A stretch of DNA of 64,000 bases from Tubiluchus corallicola (lineage: Eukaryota > Priapulida > Priapulimorpha > Priapulimorphida > Tubiluchidae), in assembly GCA_030141605.1 (NCBI GenBank), contig JAQGDQ010000021.1, forward strand, positions 374,001 to 438,000, read 5' to 3'. Positions 24,385 through 39,100 of this stretch are shown here, piece by piece (the first letter of the stretch is position 1; every line of letters starts with the position of its first letter). Under the pieces are notes generated by a model, which was not told where the DNA came from, made no database searches, and saw only the letters and a program-made list of their open reading frames with translations. A program made the translations under genes and the position numbers.

Positions 24385-26635
24385 GGTTATTAAAAATTCT
24401 ATAGAAGTGAACTCGTCACCGCATAAATGTGGGCTCACTACGTTCAAATAACCGATATGCAATAAAAAGTGATACACGTGTTTACTTTCATAGACTATAA
24501 CAGTGTATGTAAACACTTGAAGAGAATGTTAACCAATCCCAACTTCCGAAAAAATTATTTGTAGGATGAGTTATTTCCTATTTCCGTAACTGAGGTGCAA
24601 CAACTAGAGTACATGTATGCATAGTGATTGGATTCTATTCAGGACAAAATGTTTATGAAATGTATATGTTCTTAAATGTATGTTACAGATAGCACTTTGT
24701 GAACGCAACAACCATAACAACAGCGGTAAACATGCGAGAGCTCATTTTCACATCTTTTCGCCCTCATAACCTAGCTGCCCAGTATTCCAGTAGCAAAGCT
24801 TTTTTGTGTTTGTTTATTAATAATAATTTGATTTCTGTTTATTTTTATTTGTGGATTTTTTAAGTTCGGTTATAACGCACACCCATTAAAAACAAAAATC
24901 GAAGTTTTCAAAAATAAATAATACTCTTATTAAAGACAATAAAACATTTCAATCCAGAAGACTTGCAAATTTAAATTACGCAGAAAGAAACAAGAAGCCT
25001 TGCAAGAGTAAGCAATAGCTTTTACAAATACGGGATTCCTACAAACACATCACATCTACCAAAACATGTAACTGAAAATACTATTACTAGGAGGCAGCAC
25101 CTGAGTAATCACGAAATGTACGTGCTAAGGTACCCTATTTTAAAAACTCCAATGAATTTCATAAATATATGAGTGTTAAAAACTATGATGACGAAGTTCT
25201 AAAAATATAGAATAAAAATATAAAAAAAGTGTTTTCCACTGTAAGAATAAAATTAACAGATAATTGTAACACAAATAGTCAATTGATGGCACCCCACAAT
25301 AAAAAGCTGATCAAATAAAACATCATTAATTATCTTTGTGTACTGTTTGTGCTATTGCATGTCTACTTTATAAAATTACTGCACAGTACAGTAAAATTAT
25401 TTATGAAAAAATTATAAAGTATTCTATAATATAGCATTAAAAGGAAGAGGACCAGATGCTACAATTTCCTGATGCATATAACATGAGAGGGTAATAACTT
25501 GTCAGCTCAGCTCATTCTAGTCATAGGCATACAGGAGGAAGTTTCACAAAAGGGAGTTAGGACACAGAAGGAATTAGCCCTAAAAATGTTCTAAGATGCC
25601 CTAGTCTGAGTGATAGTAGACACTATTACTTTCATCAGTCCTCTGACTGTTTGTGCACAAAAATTTTATGTAGATGTATTTTGTACAGTAAAGTTTGTGT
25701 ACATTAATTGCAATAAAGAATATTGTTATTATATTACATTATTTCCAAATTCCAAATGGGAACAAACAATGGGCCACATAATTAACTAGGATTTAGACTG
25801 TCAAACGTGTCTAAAAACAGAATATTTGTGCTTAACTTATAGGCCTATATGTTTATATTTATTTATATTAATAGTTAATTGTACTTAGTACAACATATAG
25901 TAATTGCAATAGTAATAGAATATAAATGCGGGAAGTCCAAATTATAACAACATTTACTAAAAAAATTGGGAGTTTAACAAGACTCAAGACAAAGGTTTGT
26001 GTTTTACTGAGCAAACACGTAGAAACTTTCAAATGTGCTTTTCTAATGTTTCAGAAATTAAAAAATATATAAAAGAAAATAATGATGACAGTCTATGTTT
26101 TCCTATTGTAAACATGTCTATGATCTTGTCAGTACATTGATTAGCACATTCTTAAAAAAGTACGTGAAAAACTTGTGTGGTTTAGTAAACTAATTTTGCT
26201 AGAAACTGTAATATTAACTTTAAAATTGAAAACAAATTGTCGTACATGTACAAGAAACATTCCAGCAAGTAAAAAAGAGGTTGTTCAGCTAATCTTTGAA
26301 TATTGAAATCTTAAGATAAAATCGTACACCTATGATTCTTGTGGAGGTGCCAACTAATTAATACTAGCCAAATGTAGCATTGCAAGCTAATTGTAAGTCA
26401 CAAATTATTTTTATACAATTGATATTAGGTATTAGTCCAATCAGGTTCCTTATATAATAATTTTCCTCTGTATGCGTTGCCATGTAGATTGCAGTTAGCA
26501 CCTGGGGTAAATGAGTTTCTTATGCAACCGTATCACTAAATTTCAGCAAAAAATACTTTCCGACAGACAAAGTCAAAATAAATATTTTACTTATCTCAGC
26601 AATTTAGTTATTAATGTAACATAATAACCTAACTA
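24385..26635. other. Intergenic DNA between two minus-strand genes
   Basis: Contains the 5' flank of the LURAP/FAM89-like gene (a GC-richer patch at about 24,700-24,790 may mark its promoter) and the 3' UTR of the transporter gene. The segment 25,600-25,740 ends gcaataaagaatattgttattat, which resembles the 3' terminus and ATT tail of invertebrate LINEs. Nothing else was recognised. Confidence 0.45.
25600..25742 (+). mobile_element. Possible LINE 3' terminus
   Basis: The sequence runs into a polyadenylation-like AATAAAG followed by an ATT-type tail (aatattgttattatatta). This arrangement is common at the ends of non-LTR elements. No upstream reverse-transcriptase peptide could be read, so the call is tentative. 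Confidence 0.3.
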
Positions 26636-29600
26636 TTATAATAGTGGGACAGCTGAACTGTGGCTGCAGTAGATAATTCCTCCAACAAAGTTCATCAGAG
26701 CAGCTATTACGAAGACTGGAAACCACCGACCATGAGACTGTGTAACCAATTCTGCTGTTAGTGGACCACAGAGAATACCAGGTATTGTTGCCTAGAAAGA
26801 TAACAGTTTATAGGGCACAATAAATATTCACATTGAATTTAAAAGCAGAAAACAACTTGTGAAACATGCTCTTTAGGCTCCAATAATTAACCATTATGCA
26901 TAATTTCAGAATTTAAACAGCTGCTTGCTATAACCTTGCTCACACTAGCAGTTTACTTATAAGAATAGTACTAAAAACATAGTATGTCAAGAAATTCAAT
27001 TTCCAAAATAACACTAGTTTACTGCATGCAGTCCACCTTGTGGTTTCTGTATGCCAGGACTTTCAAATTACATTGGCCACAGACTCTAACGACAATCACT
27101 GAAATTTCATTACCTGCCTCCTTGCAAGATAATATTGACAAACAACAAAACCTAGTGCTGTGCAACAGAAAGCAGAAACAGTCATTATCCACTGGTGCCT
27201 TAATTTTTGGTTTTTGGCAACTGCAATTTTAGCTGTTTTCTTGCAGTTGCTCCAATTTACCAGCTAGTTTACCACAATGGCATTGCTCAACTTTTAAGCT
27301 GAGAATACAGCATAAGTACTCAAATATATGCCTCAACAAGAGTTTAAAGTTACTCTTAAGGACATGATCACAAAATCTGCCATATAATGGAAAATAAGCT
27401 TCAATAAGACAATAAGTATTAAATTATGTTGTCCTAACGCTTTGGAAAAATATTAAAGACATAAATGTTATTTAAGTTTAATGTCTCACAGCTGTTACTG
27501 AAACAAAAAACTGAAAAAGGTGAATACAGCCAAAACTCTACACTTACCAAAGTATTAGAGATTGCAAATGTGATTGCTGCATGGTTTGGTGCTACATCTG
27601 CATGATTACTAAGATGACCCGCAGAATTGCAAGCAGAAAGACCCATCGATAATGATATTATACTGAAATAAAAACTACACATTACAGACACTCTTTTTAA
27701 TCTTTAAAATTAAACTGTTTAAAAAGTTTGATGAAATGATAACTTTCAGAGCAGCAATTCTTATTGTCTTCCTTCTATAGCTCTTAACAGAGAAAAAAAG
27801 GGATATTTGCATGCAATTTTCATCTCATCTGAATGCTGGCTGGTATGATATTTGGCTTCACATTTTAATTAATTCAGTTCCTATACACCTTCTTTGCCTA
27901 GCATGTTATAGCATTTTCTCGCTTTCATTGAAAAGCAATATTATTAGGTTGTTTGAAATCACTTCTGGTACAATGTTTACTTGAGAACATCACATACATA
28001 TAATACAGTACATTTTAAAAGGAGATAAATTATTATTTTAAGCTCAGGATGTAGTGGTGAGCATAATACAGATAATGATTTATCATTGACCTTTTATATA
28101 AAACCAGTAGTGGCATGTATGATACAGCAATTGCTCCTGATAGGTTGCAAAACACAGTCTGATACGTTAGCGTTTTATATAATTGCAACCACAGTTTCTG
28201 CAACGAATTCAAGAAATCAAGAAGCTTACAAAACTGAGAACACTGTTGCTATTACAGTGAGAAGACAGTTAACATTTTTCTTACATCACAGCTAAAGGTA
28301 AATGATGCACTGCAGTGAAGCATAAAAGAAAGACGCCTGGAACAACAAGTCCAATCGCCGTCATGGCTCGACGGACGGAAATCACCGATGAACGATGAGT
28401 AATGAGAAAGTCAGCAAGGTGACCACAACCTGCAGAAGAATAAGAACTGGAATTAACCAACAATTAATCAGACATTTATTCAGGCTAAACAAAATTCAAG
28501 CCAAACATTAACAACATGTCACTTTCACGTCATAAAATATATTGTTTTATTTCATGGCGCTAATGGTACTACTACACAGCAGATTACTCTAATGACACAT
28601 TTCTTTATTTTGATAGCATGTGCACATCATATTATTTCACGGTACAGACATACACAATATTTCATTTCAGGACAGATCTACATCACAAAACATAATTTCA
28701 TTTTACGGCACATAGTGTACATGGATTATTTACTGTAGATTAGCTGTTTTGCTTTACTGACAGAGTATTTTCCTAGAGTATATACACACTGTCTGGCTTC
28801 CACGCGAAAAAATGTGACTTGATTTGTAGCAGTTTATTACAGTATGTGAAATATTTTAAACATATTATTTTGTAAACGGTCAAACAAAAATAAATTTAAT
28901 CTTGCACTTAATTATCACTTGTCTTACCAAATTCACATTTAATTTTCTGAGATTCATTTATCATGCACCAACAACCAGCGGTTAATGCATACAATCCAGT
29001 TTCTGATGCTTTCATTTCATGTGATGCGTCATTTAATTTAATGTAGTTTACAGAACTCAGCATGTTACAGAACTCAAATTAATGTGCCAAAAAGTGAAGT
29101 AGTGACAGGAAATAAATTGATGTGCACATACTATAAAAAATAATAATCATGCAATTGTGTACAGTTGTAGCTAGTACAAACATGCACATTATATAATACA
29201 TTTTCTCAGTCAATACCAATCAACACATTCTATACATACCTACACCTATCAAAGAGTTCATTACATAAGGTAATGCTGTGAGACTCAGGCTTTCCTTGTT
29301 TGCACCCAAATTTCTTGATAAGTATGTTGGAAGCCACTGCATGATAATGTAGCTTGACCAGTTCATGCTGAAGTGAGCTATGTATATTGACCACAATGGC
29401 CATAGCTTGAAAAACATTGTCCAGTGCACACCAGTCACTGTAACCTGTAAAGGCAACATATGTAGCTTGATAAACACGATATAAATCAAAAAACCATAAA
29501 ATGAAGTCATACTTCCGTAAGATTAGTTAGGCGAGCTTTTCTGTTATTCTTAAGTGTGCCACTACTTAGCCCATTTTAAGATTAAATCATTTCAAGAAAT

Positions 29601-31366
29601 GCCATTTTAAGATATTCATTAAAATCACTGAGCTTCCTTATTATGTTTTGGGAATAAATTCAGAAAAGACTTCAATAAGTATTTCAACCTGTAGGGGAAT
29701 AGAATACAGGACATTTTTGGAATAGATAAAATAATTATGTCTTATTAACAAAAAAGAACACCTTTTATAAAGGCTTTCAATGGTAAACGATATTAAAATA
29801 AATTATTTTTTGTGTCTTTTCTTTGATAATTTTTTCTGCATAGAAGAACCACAAAAACACTTCAGCATTTAAATAAAAGTAAAGATATTATACAAACCTT
29901 TGGTAAGAAGCCAATTTCCTCATCAACCACCGGACTCTCTATTGGAGTTTCACGATAAGACCAAATCCATAAAATTACCCATGCTAGCCCCAAAAAGCCA
30001 AATGTGTAAAACATCACAGGCCAAGGAAGATGCGGACAAACCTATCAAAAATACATAAGAAAGGTGTACTGCCACACACTAATGCATGCACTACTAAAAC
30101 TAATCAAAACCAAAATTACACTAATGTTACACTAGAGATAAATATGATGAAAAAAGAGAACTGCAAAAAATCAAATTGGTAGACATTAAAAAATACACTA
30201 CCTACCAAAGAAGCCACTGTCTGACCAATGGTACCCAAGGAAATAAGATAAGCAAAAGCTCTAGAGCGCTCATCAGCCGGCACAGTGTGCGTTAGAATGT
30301 GGTAAACGGTAGGTAAACCTAAATGCAAACAAACCTTGCAACACATGAAAGTAATGTTAGTGACATACTTAGGTATATTAATAAAAATCATAGTGATACT
30401 TTACTTAATATATATAAACTTCATTAATACTAGAAGGTTACACTGTATATTCTTTAATAATCGTGGAATTCGTAAACTGATTGTGCAGAATCAAGACTGG
30501 AAAACATAATAACAAAAAGCTGAAATGTTCTGTTTTTGTTAAAACCTCTTTCATTTAACACAAGTCACAAAAAATTAGAGTGCTGTTGGCCTAGCCGCAA
30601 AATCTTACCAATTCCCTCTCCAATTCCTAGCAAGATTCTCGATATGACTAACAATATCACAGAAGGTGCAAGCACTGGAGTCAGCAGAGTGGACAGTGAC
30701 CACAGAAACACAGCACATGTCAACACTCGTTTGCCTCCATATTTCATTGCCACACCACTGCCCAGTATCTGGAAAAAATTAACTGTGGAGTCCTGGAGGA
30801 CAAATAAAATAAAACAAAAGGCCTTTGCATTGAGAATTAACAGCTTTTTGCATTTTTGGGCATGGTAACTTTTGAGATAGCAGCAAAGTTATTTTTAGTG
30901 CATGCACAATTGTCTTGTGACTACATTTTTGTACTTGTTTACAACACAGTTCTATATTGATGCATGTTTGTCTAGGTAACAGAGCACAAAAATTAAAACT
31001 CATTATCTTGCATGAAAATGTAATTTGCCATTATTTCATGTTTAACTAAAACTAACAGATGCACTTTTGCATAATCAAAAGTGCTATTAGGTAAGATGTA
31101 TAACATAGTACCAAAATCTTGACAAAATTTCGACAAAGCACAAAAAGTGAAGTGTGAGCAGAAATCTATCTATATCTTACCTGACTAGTAATATAACCAA
31201 AAGCAAATGAACTCAGTATCACTCCTTGCCAATGCAAGGTCCACTTGTACTGATCTGTCATAGGAATAATAGCTATAGGCATAATAACTCGATCAGCAGC
31301 ATTGATGAAATTGGCCGCTGAACATAGCGCAATTGTCTTTGACACATAACCTGGAGTCATAATCAT
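26636..31366 (-). CDS. SLC17-type anion/phosphate transporter (MFS)
   Basis: Membrane transporter of organic anions, phosphate or nucleotides by family. Eight exons in phase: 31366-31181, 30768-30609, 30318-30206, 30041-29898, 29444-29240, 28429-28285, 27662-27548, 26791-26636, totalling 407 aa. Features seen: TM1 with NAADRVIMPIAIIP, the place of the SLC17 N-R-x-N-x-S motif; a cytosolic YGGKRVL loop after TM2 (MFS motif A-like); RILLGIGEGIGLP in TM4, the SLC17 GEG motif; DERSRAFAY; ALPYVMNSLIGV; GHLADFLITHR; and NHADVAPNHAA before the last helices, like the N-x-x-D-x-A-P segment of SLC17A9 and plant PHT4-type carriers. It ends SAVPLL. Start: first in-frame ATG after a stop; a second ATG is two codons on. 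Substrate unknown; SLC17A9-like (vesicular nucleotide) is one possibility. Confidence 0.9.
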
Positions 31367-32167
31367 CTTATTCACTTAGATCGATTTACCAGGTAAAACT
31401 GCCATTCCAAAAAGTATAGTTGACAATGAATAGCATCATACAAGTTCTGCGCTTCACATCCTTCTTGTATTAATATCAAGCCAAAACCACTACAGAACTG
31501 AAACAAACAATAAATTTATAAAAATATAAAGAGGTATGAAGTTTTTATTTACAATGCAACACTTTGGAATCAAATGATAAAGTAGCAAACATGGGTGTAA
31601 TATTAAAATTGCAATAATTACAGCTAGACTGTCTCTTCAGAAAACTGGCAGGTTTCACTATAAATAAATGTTTTTATGTGTTCAGCTTGAATACAGCTGT
31701 AAATATATAAAGCTATGTGTCTTTGATCTAGACATAGTACTATTGATTTTGTAAACGCATATGAGATTTTGAATGACATGTAATTAAACTTTCTGAGCTT
31801 CTGTCCATGCTGGCAAAAGAACATTATGAAAAAGCATCTATAGTAAATTGCAGAAACGGAATAAGAAAATACAAGTATTTTGGGGGCGTTACCTCTGAAC
31901 CTTACCAGAGAGAAATTATTTCACTTTCAACATTTCATGCCGGCAGTTGGGAGGGCACAGCTCAAATGAGTTCATTCAACATTTAGTAAATCCTTTTGCA
32001 TTGTATATTCAGAATCATTTTGCAGATTACTCACTACCCACATTCATTCTAATCATATTGCCCCTTTCAGTATAGGTTTCCCCATTGCGTCAGCATCTAA
32101 TTCACCTTTAATTGTAGTTCATTATTATAATAGATTCAGCAGAGATGTTTTCTCTCATTCTTTTTTT

Positions 32168-32680
32168 CACTATGTTTTACTTTATGTTACATTTTGGTGC
32201 AAATAACTTGATCATATATAATTGTATATATAAAAAACTTATTAAATTTATACAGATGATAGTTATGTTCAAATATTTAATTACATAACTAGTCAATAAC
32301 TAACTATATTTACAAAGAGCTGGAGCCCACTGTTATCATCATCATTATTATTATTACTATAGATAATAATGTTAATTGTATTATTATAATAGTACAATCA
32401 AGTTATATTACTGTACAATAATGATGTTGCATGTAGAATATTATTATCATTATTATTACTGTATGAAATTGTGTTTCTAGTTCTAGTAAAGGTCATACTG
32501 TAGGTCTTTTCAAAACAAAGTTTATTTTGTTCACTGTTATTCTCTTTTTAAAATATGCTTTACTTACTAATTTTGATGCAAATAACTTGATACCATATAG
32601 AAAACTTATCAAATTTATACTAACGAAAATTATAAATATATATGATAGTTATGTACATTTATTTAATAGACAACTTTACA
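32168..32680. repeat. Diverged direct repeat pair, about 125 bp each
   Basis: Segment 32,175-32,295 (gcaaataacttgatcatata, then aaaacttattaaatttata and gatagttatgt…atttaat) recurs at about 32,560-32,665 with the same order of words (gcaaataacttgatacca, aaaacttatcaaatttata, gatagttatgt…tttaat). The intervening 250 bp is AT-rich with TTA triplets. Confidence 0.65.
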
Positions 32681-34889
32681 TCATTATTTAATCTGCCATG
32701 TTAACCAGTACCCAATCTTATTGCTAAATGAAGGGTAGCTGACTTGATGACCTTTTAGTCAATTCGATACCCATCTCGTTAACTTTTATATTTACTTTAT
32801 TAACACATTTATTTCTCTATTTATATTTATATATTTTTATGCATGTATTCGTTCCTGAAATGTAACAGAGAAAAATAAACTTGATTTGAGTAGCCATATA
32901 AGAAATCTGAGTGAGGATACTGACAATTTATAACGTTGTCATTCTTTTCACCATACCTACTTTAGAGTCGCGTGACAAGTAGTCGACGAATAAAAAATAT
33001 ACTTATAATACAGCCTAAAAACTAAATATAAAATTTTAGCTTCGTGGCTTCTTCTAAACCGACTATTGGCAATAGCGAAAACTTTCGACGTTTACGATTC
33101 ACGCACGAAATGCAATAAAAGACTGCCCGTAGTGATTTCTGGAATGTGTGCCGTGTGGCCAAGTAGCTGTTACGTAAGGGACTTAAACAGAGTTACTGAA
33201 TTAAATTATTAAGATTTTTTATGTTCGCAAAATATAGCACTGAGTATATTTTGCCCTTGCCCGTCGTTTCCAACCTGTCGCTCTTAACGGTATACATACT
33301 GATTGGCGCCCTGTATTCTTGATGCTATTAGTATTACTATTAGTTGTACGAGCCTAGCAGTACAACACTCGTTACCACGATCTGATACAAAAGGGATTTA
33401 GGCACCTTACAGATGGATGGATTCCCCAATGAGCTTTGAGTGGCCCACATTACTCCTTAACCCGTGATCAGTATTAATGACATTACTTATTGTATTTCCC
33501 CATGGACTAGCATCCTGTTAAATGTTGATAATTTACAAGTCCTTTCGTCCAATCCAGGGCGATCTTGATCGTCACATATTACAGCATTACTTGGATGAAA
33601 TATTAGACTGGTGCAGCAAATGGTTAACAGCCTTAAAAGCTTCTAGTTAATTTGGTTTGCCTAGAATATGCCCTAAATCTATAACCTTTTTCTGAATTTG
33701 CATAAATAGCTGAAAAAATTATATCAACGATTTGGGAGTAATAATTTTCTACGACCTCAAATGGAATTATCTTGCAAACCCATATTATTGCAAAGTAAAC
33801 CATTGCATTGGCATGATCAAGCACTGTGTTGTATCTAGAAGTGCAGCTGTAATTGCACTTCTCTCTATAAAGTAGTTATTCGCCCCATTTAGGAATCCGC
33901 ATAGGTTGTGTAGTCACAATAATATGGTAATGTGCTCAAGAATAGTATTTAAATATAAGAACTAAAAAGTAACTAAGCAAGAACAAAAATCATATATCAT
34001 TTCTCTGCATGACTGCAGTGTGCTGAGCACTGCTAGTTCTAGTTCTGTTGTAAGTTTTATTGTTAGGTTCCACACTTTTTTATTTCTATTTGGTCATTTC
34101 AGGTTTACTGACAGTTCTTACGTTGTACTTATCAGGTGCCAGATTCGACAAAATTAAGTGCGAGTACATCAGGATATTTGTCATGATGTCTGACATTGCA
34201 GGAAAAGAAGTGGTATTATGTTTCACTATTGTTCTTTATCATTATTAACATTAAAAAAATAGTTTAGTCAGTTAATATAGTTCATCATTATTATCTTAAC
34301 ATGTGCGTAAAGAGTGATTTGATAAATCACAATGTGACTTTTAGCCGTTCCTCCCAACAAGATACTTATTGTATCCTAACAGCATTTTTATTGATTGTAT
34401 CCCAACAGCATTTTTGTTGATATCTCACTGGATTAACCAGTGAATCTGTTCAGTAAGTTATCACATCAGTCGGTAGTAATTTATGCAGTACTTGGAGTTA
34501 ATTTTAAATCAAAAGACCCACAGACTCATACATCCTGTCCATATTGCGTACACATAACTACTCGGTCGGGTCAGTCCTCCTGCTCCAACGAGTCATCATG
34601 ATTCCTTCTCTTCAAATCTCCTTGAACATTCTTTTACCAAACACTTTTATATCGTTGTTTGTGCCACTTAAATTGCATAATACCCACGAACCTCCTTACA
34701 GAGGCGGAAGAACCTAACAAGGTTTACGTCTGCTTTTCAGCATCAGTGATATATGCATGCTGTTATACCATAATATTAAAAACTGTATTTTTTTCAATGT
34801 TTGCACAAATTGTATTTTTGCATTTCCAAGTAAATTACAATGTCATATTTGACCACTTCTCTTCAATCCTTAAACGTGGTCAGGTACTG

Positions 34890-35110
34890 GTGAGCTAGTC
34901 ATGTCACTTGGTCAGCTTCTCGTTGGTCAGTTAGTAGTTGGTTACACCAGCCAACTATGTTAGTTAGTCAGTAATCGAGGGGCCTTAGTCACTTAGTTGG
35001 CTTATTAGTTAATTATTAACCTAGGTGTAAGTTGCAGAATGTGTGTGTCAGTTAATCAGTGAACTCAGCTAGTCATTTGGTAAATCTGTGATTTTTATCA
35101 GTCAAAGGAG
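34890..35110. repeat. Cryptic TTAGTCAG/TTGGTCAG simple-sequence tract
   Basis: Repeated words ggtcagtt, tagttggt, ttagtcag, ttagttag and cagttaatcag without a strict period, about 220 bp. Looks like a decayed octamer repeat. Confidence 0.5.
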
Positions 35111-36146
35111 GCTGTCGATCAGAAAAATTGTCATTGGCTTAGTTATTCATTAGATATTTGACAATTTAAAATTAAAATTAAGAATGACTCTTAAAACTAA
35201 GAATGCCTTACAAGTGCAAGGTGAAATAATGTCTTTCTTTATTCATAAATGGCGAATTCTTCATTTTAACCAAAAGTCTGTATTTTGTGAAGTGTTATTT
35301 GATTGCTAATTCGCAAGTTTTGTGCAACTATATTTGCACAAATATGCAAATATATTTTAATGTGTTTTTTCCTTCTGTAGTTTAAACGCAGCTCAAAGGG
35401 GACAGGACATTTGGGCTCGGCCATTTGGGCACAAGACATTTGAGCCTCATCACTGACACACATGTTATGTTCAATGTGTGTGTATGTTCAAGTTATGTGA
35501 ATCAATCATGCCAGAATGTATACATTATTTCCGTTTTGCGCAACAAATCAAGATGCCTAATAGGTTAACATAACTGTGGGAATCCTCGTCGACTGCCTGA
35601 TTACCATGTAAATTTTAAAATGCCTAAAATTTTTGTAAAAAAAATAATTATATTCGTAAGCACGATCGTGTAAAACTGGAAAAAACTATATATTGTATAA
35701 CTCCCTTAGTGCGTGTAAAACATTAATTATAATGCATAATATTATTGTGCATTGGCAGAGGATACAGCAAAAATGCTTACAATTAATGTTGATCTTGATA
35801 TTGATAAACACACATCATTTAATTGACTTACTAATTGATCTAGCTAGTAGTTTTTGAGCTGACAGCTTGTTATAAGCAGCTAATGAACTAAACAACACAT
35901 TTTAGGTCAGGTTCTTCTACAGCGCACTAAGCATTCATTGAATATAATACTGTGATATAATACTAGTTAAATTGCTGTACCAGGTGTCCAAATGACCATG
36001 TCTCGTGCCCAAATTACCATGCCCAAATATAACACACCTAGTGCAAAATACAACAATTTCTGATAACAACAGTGTTTGAAAAGGAAGGGTACATCTTTGC
36101 TTGTAAAAATGACATGCTTTTTCTTTGTTTTGTTAGGTTACTTTGA

Positions 36147-39100
36147 ATGTTTTCATTGCTTAAATTGAGCCAGAGTCTAATATTGCAACAGTGCAGCTAC
36201 TCGCTACCAGGACTGTTTGACGCATGTAACATGAGCTGCTTCAAAAAACATAAAGCACAACCTAAAAGTATGTCAACTGGAAAGAAAGGCTTTGCTTTAC
36301 GTGATTACTTGAATGCTTCACCCCCCACGAAGAAAACAGAAGTTATAAAATCTCCAAATGACAAGAAAAGCTACAGGTGTGGAACCAACCTTGAACACAT
36401 AATTATAATTTTACTTTTGGTTAATGTTTGTATTCTGTAATTGTTGCCAATTTCACAGTTTGCACATTTTGTGGAACTTGTAGTCTGTCAGTTCTTTAAA
36501 AAACACTTGAATTTTACTATTACGCCCAAATATTACTATTACGTTTCACCTCTAACTGTATTCATCACACATGGTAGGGGTGGATTTCTCTCATTTAAAT
36601 GAGCTTTTAAACAGTCACAGTTGTAGAGGTACGATGGGTAACGTTGTTTTTGTGGTTGTTGTTGAAAATTGTATTTGGTGTTTTCAAATTGAAAATATTA
36701 AACATTTTTTACTTGATTGCTCTTTGCATGTTGTTTGTAGAAAGGAACTCAAAGAATGACTAACAAACCTATGCCAAACAAATGCATTAATTTTTAATAT
36801 GCAAGTTTGACCCACAATTAAAAATCTCAGTTTTTCTTTCTGGTAGTCCTAGTGTAAATCTTACAGTGAGGCAACCTGATCAGCATTTATCAGTTGATTG
36901 CCAGAGTTTATCCAAAGACAATTATTTCAAATAAGTATATTTATAAAAAAATGCAGTCTGTACAAGTCAAGTCACAGAGTCAATCAGCAGAATGAAAGTA
37001 CCTGAAGAAAATCTTTTAGAGTTTTTATCCTGCTAATCCTAAGTTAAATTCATTATTTTCAGTAAAAATACCTAACCTAGCTTTGCAATTACATTATTGT
37101 GCACGATCCTAAATCTTCAATGTGCGCAATAATGTTTTAATCTTTCTAAGTTTTATTGTCTTGCTTATCCACAAATAGGGAATGTCAGAAAAAATATGCC
37201 TTGCTTGTCATAAAAAATTACTGCACTTTTTTCAGAGCATTTACACTGAAAAACGGATTGAACACTTTGCTGATATCAGATACTCTTGGTAATTTTATTA
37301 TGAATTTATTATATACTGCTTATAATATTGCACAATTTGCTGTGCTTAATTAAATTTTTTTGTTGCAGTTGATGTGTTAGAGCTTCCATATTCTTAGTGT
37401 TATGTATAATTTATATTAGGTGCTAAATGTACAAATGACTGCATTAAAATATTTTTATGAAATTCATATACAGCATTTTGAAACAGCATGTATGTCATAT
37501 AACTGCGTACAGCAGCAATATGTTTTGTTTTTTATACATTTGTGTTTTCAGCTGAGGCACTTGATGACGATAATATTTGTGAATCTGACAGTGATTTTAC
37601 TGACTCTGGCAGCAGCAGCTGTAGCAGCGATGAAGAAGATGAACTGCCTGATTTTCAAGTATCTGGTTCTCACCTTTTAAGAGTTTTCACTTTAATGTTT
37701 TCTGTCACAATTGCATTGCAATTTGCATTGATCATGTGTAAAGAAATGTAAGGAAAACTGAAATGGGTGTTTAGATTTCGTTGACAGTTTTTTCATTACC
37801 ATTAAATGTCTTAATTACCATTAAAATTGAGTTGCTTAAACAGTTAAAGTTGTTTCACCATAGTCATGTTAGTTTTTTTGTTGCTTGTGGCTTATAAGAT
37901 AATTGTTTATTATCGTAGTTTCTACTATAATCATTTAGGAAGTGCATCTTAAGTGAATTATGCTTAATATATTGCAAATATAAAGTGGTACGAGGTCATA
38001 CATTCGCATTAACAAGAACAAGAATACACATTCGAGTTGAATTGGGTTTTTGTGGGTGCTTTATAACTAATTGTTCCAATTATTCCTATAAACTTCTTAG
38101 GGCATAAGAAACCTTTCTGCGGAGTCTATTGATTCCTAGATTTAGATTCTTATATTTACTTTTTGTGGAACAATAGTTAAAAATTGTTTTGCACTTTAAT
38201 CATCATTTGCCATTTAACAATTTCTAATTTTAATTGCCTTAGTAATTTTTTCAGTTTAAATTGGCAGTAAACCTTCACTGTTTCAATAATGTTCTTGTTT
38301 AACACTAAATCTTCTTCGTTTTCTTTTATAGCGACAAGATGTTGATGTTGATGCTGACGGCAATCGAGTGGATAGACCTAAAAAGAAATCATACAGAGGC
38401 TTAAAACTGGTAAGATTTCCTTTGAGTGAGACCCCCCTATGCATTATTTTATTAGGTATTCATTTCGAAAATTACCAGAATCTTGCATGTTTGACTAATT
38501 CACTTCTCTTACAGATCAACTCTTTAGCTTCATTTCTTGCAAAACCAGTTTTAATTTTTTTTTGTGAAAAATTGTTTTGTAGTTTTAAAGTTTATGCATA
38601 TTTTAGAGTGCTGCAGCACTGGCAATCGGAGTTGGGAGTTTTTCTGACCCTGTCGCAATACCTGGCCTTGCTCACTTTTTGGAACATAGTAAGTATAAAG
38701 TGTTTAGCCTGCTTGTGCCACCACGTTGCTTCAAGTATATGACTTTATTGCCATCAGTTGTTATGAAGCTTAGCAATGTCAGAATCGTATTTTGTGCATT
38801 ACTCTTTTTAATTTTATTTTAACAGTATTGTATTTTCTTTTATATTATTTCTGAGCAAGATACTGCTGCTTTTTGGAGTGATTTCATAATCTTAGGATAT
38901 AATGTTATACTGTTAGTGCGTGCTTTCATAAGTGTAACAAGCAGTGCTGAATCGAAAGACATAGTAGCTAGGGTACCGTCTAGCAAGATTTCTCAGCAAA
39001 ATCCAGGATTAAGCATCCGATTCACATTTAACTTATTTTCTCGTCTCATAAAAGCCCATTTTTTATTACTTTAAATACGTAATATTCATTTTTTTATTCT

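Larger units (their letters stand above)
31380..36146. other. Intergenic DNA between divergent transporter and nardilysin genes
   Basis: About 4.8 kb separates the start codons of two divergently transcribed genes. It contains the 5' flanks of both, a diverged duplication near 32,180 and 32,560, an AT-rich AATAAACTTGATTTGA stretch at 32,873 like a retroelement 3' end, and a TTAGTCAG-rich tract at 34,890-35,110. No convincing coding exon. Confidence 0.5.
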
